Source of the DNA: Bacteroidales bacterium
GTDB lineage: Bacteria > Bacteroidota > Bacteroidia > Bacteroidales > UBA1715
Length of the DNA: 9,865 nucleotides
Assembly (NCBI GenBank): GCA_017618935.1
Contig: JAFZTG010000191.1
Span: forward strand, 1-9,865
Direction of reading: 5' to 3'
Shown: piece after piece, positions 6,665 through 9,865 of the stretch
How the letters are laid out: each line of letters starts with the position of its first letter
Numbering within the stretch: the first letter of the stretch is position 1
Position numbers and translations under genes: made by a program
The notes under the pieces: generated by a model
What the model saw: the letters and a program-made list of their open reading frames with translations, nothing else
What the model was told of the DNA's origin: nothing
Databases searched by the model: none

Positions 6665-7238
6665 AACAAATTAAATAGGCGAGAACTAAAAATGCACCAG
6701 GAGGCAATATGAACACCAACATCATTTTGGGTTCTTGTATGCCAAAGATACCGAATAAGTTAAATCCAAATGCCGTACCTGCGCCAAGCAGTTCACGAAC
6801 GAGGCCCAACAGCGTGAGTGCCAAAGTGAATCCAAGTCCCATTCCAATGCCGTCAAATAACGAATCTACCAAGCCGTTTTTTGAAGCAAATGCCTCGGCA
6901 CGGCCAAGAATGATGCAGTTTACCACAATTAACGGAATGTACAGACCTAATTGCTCGTACAAGAACGGTACGTAGGCTTCCATAAGAAGTTGGACAATGG
7001 TTACAAATGATGCGATTATGACGATAAATGCAGGAATTCTGACTTTATCGGGTATCACATTCTTCAATAGCGAGATAAAACAGTTTGAAAGCACCAAAAC
7101 AAACATTGTCGCCAAGCCCATGCCCAAACCGTTTGTGCCGGAGGTGGTTACGCCAAGGGTAGGACACATACCCAAAAGGAGAACGAAAATAGGGTTCTCT
7201 TTTATAATTCCTCGTGTTAGATTTTTTATGTCAGCCAT
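6651..7238 (-). CDS. rnfE: Rnf complex subunit E (RsxE/RnfE), integral membrane
   Basis: A 195-residue integral membrane Rnf subunit, partner of RnfA in the ion-translocating core. Family landmarks are [20 protein letters not shown] at 13-32, [11 protein letters not shown] at 34-44, [20 protein letters not shown] at 66-85, and [17 protein letters not shown] at 106-122. The GRAEAFA motif separates RnfE/NqrD from RnfA/NqrE. C25 and C108 are the expected iron-sulfur ligands shared with RnfA. The C-terminus has [18 protein letters not shown], ending a little earlier than E. coli RsxE. The start ATG at 7238 lies two bases after the rnfG stop, so translation is probably coupled. The 80-nt gap to rnfA holds an inverted repeat. 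RnfE is preferred to NqrD because of the gene order rnfG-rnfE-rnfA and the lack of nqr neighbours. Confidence 0.94.
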   Translation of the reverse strand: MADIKNLTRGIIKENPIFVLLLGMCPTLGVTTSGTNGLGMGLATMFVLVLSNCFISLLKNVIPDKVRIPAFIVIIASFVTIVQLLMEAYVPFLYEQLGLYIPLIVVNCIILGRAEAFASKNGLVDSLFDGIGMGLGFTLALTLLGLVRELLGAGTAFGFNLFGIFGIQEPKMMLVFILPPGAFLVLAYLICLIKK

Positions 7239-7240
7239 AA

Positions 7241-7864
7241 TTAATTATGTTTTGTGGCACCTGATTCTGCGTCAAGGCCTGATTCATCTTTCGTTACATA
7301 GCAAAATGCCCTATATGCCTTATTTATAACGGCGCAAAACGCGCGGGAACTGATGGTTGCAGCCGTAAGTGCATCAATGTCGCCACCGTCTTTTTTCACC
7401 CGTGCTTTTTGTGTTTTGCAGTCAAAACCAAGGAATTGCGCGCGGAATTTTTCCGTTGTCATTTTGTCGCCCAATCCTGGCGTTTCTTGGTGCGAAACAA
7501 CCGAGGTGTTGTAAATTTTGCCGTCGGGAGTGAAACCGACCATAACCCGCACGTCTCCGCCAAATCCCGACGAAGTTGCCAAAACGGCGTAACCCACAAC
7601 TATCGAGTCTTTTTTTGCTGTATAAACGACGGGGGAAGTTACCTCGTCAATAAAAATAATTGCAGGTATAGGTTGCTCCAACGGATTGTTGTTGAATTCG
7701 GGAACGACGGTTGAAATAGCCTCAATTTCCTTCTGTTGCTTGGCATTTGCTATCGGGTCCTTGGTGACTTGCTGCACAAATCCCAACGAAAGTCCTGCAA
7801 CCAAGGTTATCACCAAAAGTGAGATAACCATATTTTTGAGTGAAGATTCTATTTTCTGTGCCAT
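7241..7864 (-). CDS. rnfG: Rnf complex subunit G, covalent FMN flavoprotein
   Basis: A 207-residue RnfG subunit: one N-terminal membrane anchor (about residues 12-30) and an extracytoplasmic FMN-binding domain. The FMN domain shows [20 protein letters not shown] (91-110), then [14 protein letters not shown] (122-135), the family HxETPGLG signature. The flavinylation site is DALTAAT at 164-170, fitting the ApbE-type pattern Dxx[ST][G]AT, with T170 as the expected FMN-threonine; alanine replaces the usual glycine at 168. DAESGAT at 198-204, three residues from the end, also fits and is a better match. RnfG receives electrons on the outer side and passes them in the ion-pumping chain. The gene is the first of rnfG-rnfE-rnfA; rnfB, rnfC and rnfD are not upstream. 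It is preceded by a -7-like box and by the korB terminator, so it appears to start its own transcript. Length is normal for RnfG and short for NqrC. Confidence 0.93.
   Translation of the reverse strand: MAQKIESSLKNMVISLLVITLVAGLSLGFVQQVTKDPIANAKQQKEIEAISTVVPEFNNNPLEQPIPAIIFIDEVTSPVVYTAKKDSIVVGYAVLATSSGFGGDVRVMVGFTPDGKIYNTSVVSHQETPGLGDKMTTEKFRAQFLGFDCKTQKARVKKDGGDIDALTAATISSRAFCAVINKAYRAFCYVTKDESGLDAESGATKHN
7253..7273 (-). other. Second flavinylation-like motif at the RnfG C-terminus
   Basis: Codons for D198-A-E-S-G-A-T204, matching the pattern Dxx[ST]GAT recognised by flavin transferase ApbE. The canonical site is T170 in DALTAAT (7355-7375). Flavinylation of the second site is not shown by the sequence alone. 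Confidence 0.4.
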
Positions 7865-7895
7865 ACCAACGAAGTTTTTTATGTCTATTTGATTA

Positions 7896-7903
7896 CAAAT
7901 ATA
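7896..7903 (-). promoter_or_regulatory. Bacteroidetes -7 box for the rnfGEA unit
   Basis: On the minus strand this reads TATATTTG, a perfect TAnnTTTG match. Predicted transcription would begin about 25 nt before the rnfG ATG (7864). The place for a -33 element (about 7924-7927) reads GGTT rather than TTTG, so only one element is convincing. It follows the terminator at 8021-8055, consistent with an independent transcript. Confidence 0.5.
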
Positions 7904-8020
7904 AGATTTTTCTTGTATCGTTGAACCGAGATTTGTAGGTTTATTGCAAAGTGTTAAAAATGAGTATTATACGTGCATATAATTGATTATGCAATGGCTA
8001 TATCACGCTATATTGTTAAT

Positions 8021-8055
8021 AAAAAAGCCCCTACACGAATTGTATAGGGGCTTTT
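8021..8055 (-). terminator. Strong terminator of the korAB transcript
   Basis: On the minus strand, AAAAGCCCCTATAC (8055-8042) pairs with GTGTAGGGGCTTTT (8036-8023) around a 5-nt loop. The stem is 14 positions with one C-A mismatch, and six Us (complement of 8021-8026) close it. It starts about 20 nt after the korB stop at 8075. Confidence 0.85.
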
Positions 8056-8074
8056 GATTATTTGTTTCAAGAAT

Positions 8075-9085
8075 TTATTTCACTTCCCAGGTATCGTTGG
8101 TCATCAACAATTCTTGGAAGTTGTGATATTTTTTCTTTTCTGAAACTTCTGCTATCTGTGCTTCAACGGCGTCGTTGTATGTTGGAGCCTCAACATCGCG
8201 GATAACGCCAAGAGCGATAGGGAAGTCAGGGCCTTCCATCAATGCGAGTTTCAACTGCAATGTATTGTCTTCGCAGTGTGCATCGTGAACCAAAAGGTCT
8301 TTTTCAGTGATACCGTTTTCGCCAAGTTTTACAACCTTGATGCCGAATCCGTCTTGCATAAGACCAAACTCGTTATTTTCGCCGAAAACCATCGGTTGAC
8401 CATGTTTCAGGTAGATGGCGTTTTTCTTACGTTCTTCTGGTTTATACACGCTTGCGTGCGTTCCATCGTTGAAAATCACGCAGTTTTGAAGAATTTCGCA
8501 AACCGAGGCGCCTTTGTGTGCTTGTGCAGCCTTCAAAATCTCAACAGTTCCTGCTGCATCGGTGGCAACGGCTCTTGCAAAGAAATGGCCGCGAGCGCCG
8601 AAACAAAGTTCTGCCGGACGGAATGGATCTTCAACAGTTCCGTAAGGTGATGATTTGCTGACAAATCCACGTGGCGAAGTAGGAGAGTATTGACCTTTTG
8701 TCAAACCATAAATACGGTTGTTCAAAAGAATCATATTCAAGTCGATGTTACGACGGTTTGCGTGGATGAAGTGGTTACCGCCGATAGCCAAGCCATCGCC
8801 GTCACCAGAAATCTGCCATACTGTTAATTTAGGATTAGCAATCTTGCAACCTGTAGCAATTGCAGCGGCACGTCCGTGGATAGTGTTCATACCGTATGTA
8901 GCCATATAGTGTGGCAAACGACTCGAACAACCAATACCCGAAATCACAGCCGTATCGTGTGGCGCAATTCCTATTTCAGCCATTGCTTTTTGTAGAGAAG
9001 CCAAGAAAAAATGGTCTCCACAACCCGGACACCAACGTGGTTGTCCTTTCTTAAAATCTTTTGCTTCGTATGTTATATTTTCCAT
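8075..9085 (-). CDS. korB: 2-oxoacid:ferredoxin oxidoreductase, beta subunit (KorB)
   Basis: A 336-residue beta subunit, most likely of 2-oxoglutarate:ferredoxin oxidoreductase, which decarboxylates a 2-oxoacid with CoA and reduces ferredoxin. The thiamine pyrophosphate site is clear: SGDGDGLAIGG at 93-103 (GDGD 94-97) and LNNRIYGLTKGQ at 121-132. Cysteines for the iron-sulfur cluster are C19 and C22 in WCPGCGDH, C53 in IGCSSR, and a later one at C196 or C202. TSPRG at 136-140 is also typical. The start at 9085 has a strong Shine-Dalgarno (AGGAGG, 9094-9099) and MENITYEAKDFKKGQ fits the family N-terminus. It follows korA with 12 nt between and ends in a strong terminator. Substrate cannot be settled from sequence alone; 2-oxoglutarate is favoured over pyruvate by length and the separate alpha subunit type. 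Confidence 0.92.
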   Translation of the reverse strand: MENITYEAKDFKKGQPRWCPGCGDHFFLASLQKAMAEIGIAPHDTAVISGIGCSSRLPHYMATYGMNTIHGRAAAIATGCKIANPKLTVWQISGDGDGLAIGGNHFIHANRRNIDLNMILLNNRIYGLTKGQYSPTSPRGFVSKSSPYGTVEDPFRPAELCFGARGHFFARAVATDAAGTVEILKAAQAHKGASVCEILQNCVIFNDGTHASVYKPEERKKNAIYLKHGQPMVFGENNEFGLMQDGFGIKVVKLGENGITEKDLLVHDAHCEDNTLQLKLALMEGPDFPIALGVIRDVEAPTYNDAVEAQIAEVSEKKKYHNFQELLMTNDTWEVK

Positions 9086-9093
9086 TGTAATTT

Positions 9094-9099
9094 CCTCCT
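9094..9099 (-). promoter_or_regulatory. Strong ribosome binding site of korB
   Basis: The minus strand reads TAGGAGG, where TAG (9100-9098) is the korA stop and AGGAGG (9099-9094) a consensus Shine-Dalgarno. It lies 8 nt before the korB ATG. Strong Shine-Dalgarno sites are uncommon in Bacteroidetes; here it fixes the korB start and suggests tight coupling to korA. Confidence 0.75.
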
Positions 9100-9865
9100 A
9101 TTTGTTATAAATGTCTGTGAACGCTTTCACCAAATCTGCCACTGCAAATGGTTGACCTTTTACTTCGTTGAATTGGAATGGTACGAAATTGTCAACTTTC
9201 ATACGCAACCAACCGGCGAACTGACCAAGGTTTTGTTCTGCAACAACCACTTTCTTGTATTTCTTCAATACAGAAGCTGTATTTTTTGGAAGTGGGTTGA
9301 TGTATCTGAAATGAGCAAGGGCAACTTTCTTGCCTGCGTTTCTCATTTCGTTCATTGCAGCGTGCAAGTGGCCATACGTTCCACCGAAACCAACAATCAA
9401 CAATTCTGCATCATCCTTGTCGCCAAGAACTTCAACGTCAGGAACTTGGATTTTGTCAATCTTTTCTTGACGAAGATGCGTCATTAAGTTGTGGTTTTCA
9501 GGATTTGTTGAAATTGCACCTGTTTTGCTGTCTTTTTCCAAACCGCCAAGAATGTGGGTGAAACCTTCCGTTCCAGGAACAGCCCAATAACGAACACCGT
9601 CGGCGTTACGTTGGTATGGTGCCCACGAACCTTTCATATCTGGCGTTACGTATGGAGGTTTGATTGCTGGATATTCTTCCAATTTAGGTAGTTTCCATGC
9701 AGCCGAACCGTTTGCAACGTATGCGTCTGTCATAAGCACAACAGGTGTCATGTGTTCCAAAGCGATTTTACAAGCCATGTATGCCATATCGAAACAGTCG
9801 GTTGGCGAAGCTGCGGCAAGCACAGGCATTGGAGATTCACCGTTACGGCCGAACAATACTTGAAG
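9098..9865 (-). CDS. korA: 2-oxoacid:ferredoxin oxidoreductase, alpha subunit (KorA), C-terminal part
   Basis: The last 255 residues of the alpha subunit; the frame stays open to the window edge, so the 5' end lies beyond 9865. A TTG codon inside it (9856) is not a start. The visible part covers the end of the pyrimidine-binding domain (LFGRNGESPMPVLAAASPTD, then MTPVVLMTDAYVANGSAAW) and the C-terminal domain II with LLIVGFGGTYGHLHAAM and VVVAEQNLGQFAGWLRMKV. In Bacteroidetes this subunit is usually a gamma-alpha fusion of about 600 residues, but the N-terminal gamma part is not visible here. It forms one enzyme with KorB and supplies reduced ferredoxin that the Rnf complex encoded downstream could use. 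It ends in TAG, which forms part of the korB ribosome binding site. Confidence 0.92.
   Translation of the reverse strand, partial: LQVLFGRNGESPMPVLAAASPTDCFDMAYMACKIALEHMTPVVLMTDAYVANGSAAWKLPKLEEYPAIKPPYVTPDMKGSWAPYQRNADGVRYWAVPGTEGFTHILGGLEKDSKTGAISTNPENHNLMTHLRQEKIDKIQVPDVEVLGDKDDAELLIVGFGGTYGHLHAAMNEMRNAGKKVALAHFRYINPLPKNTASVLKKYKKVVVAEQNLGQFAGWLRMKVDNFVPFQFNEVKGQPFAVADLVKAFTDIYNK

Larger units (their letters stand above)
7865..8074. other. Intergenic region separating korB from rnfG
   Basis: A 210-bp gap with no gene. It holds the korB terminator (8021-8055) and a -7-like box for rnfG (7896-7903). The rest, about 7904-8020, is A/T-rich with no recognised element. Confidence 0.6.

Noticed and set aside
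5974..7864. Nqr (Na+-NADH:quinone reductase) subunits C, D and E instead of Rnf
   Set aside because: RnfA, RnfE and RnfG motifs and lengths fit better, the FMN subunit is short for NqrC, and no nqrF follows; the gene after rnfA is convergent.
9011..9487. 158-codon open frame antisense to korA and korB
   Set aside because: It crosses the korA-korB junction on the opposite strand and its translation shows no family features, while both kor genes are certain.

Overview
The window looks like a chromosomal segment from an anaerobic member of the Bacteroidetes, most likely Bacteroidales. The evidence is indirect. Two good matches to the Bacteroidetes -7 promoter element (TAnnTTTG) sit upstream of genes, most starts lack a Shine-Dalgarno sequence and have A/T-rich leaders, and the gene content (RhuM-type protein, DUF1015 protein, 2-oxoacid:ferredoxin oxidoreductase, Rnf complex) is typical of that group.

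Left part (1-3926, + strand): an accessory-looking block. It holds a RhuM-family protein whose C-terminal half resembles a phospholipase D-like domain. Next comes a non-coding stretch with two terminator-like hairpins around a 14-nt tandem repeat. It ends with a tandem pair of paralogous secreted proteins with leucine-rich-repeat-like segments, five bases apart. The paralog pair looks more AT-rich than the genes to its right.

Middle (3927-5973, + strand): a 304-bp intergenic region with a candidate promoter and small palindromes, then a DUF1015 protein carrying a DGHHR motif, then a small membrane-anchored hypothetical protein. The block closes with a symmetric terminator shared with the convergent Rnf genes.

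Right part (5974-9865, - strand): energy metabolism. Reading in the direction of transcription, korA (cut by the window edge) and korB encode a 2-oxoacid:ferredoxin oxidoreductase and end in a strong terminator. A new candidate promoter then drives rnfG, rnfE and rnfA. KorAB would make reduced ferredoxin, and the Rnf complex would oxidise ferredoxin with NAD+ while pumping ions, so the two units make metabolic sense side by side. The rnfB, rnfC and rnfD genes that normally precede rnfG are not there, so the Rnf cluster is split in this genome.

No tRNA, rRNA, CRISPR array, insertion sequence or complete new multi-gene system was recognised. The points most worth checking are the split Rnf cluster beside korAB, a second flavinylation-like motif at the extreme C-terminus of RnfG, the uncharacterised secreted paralog pair, and the DUF1015 protein away from its usual serine-biosynthesis neighbours.
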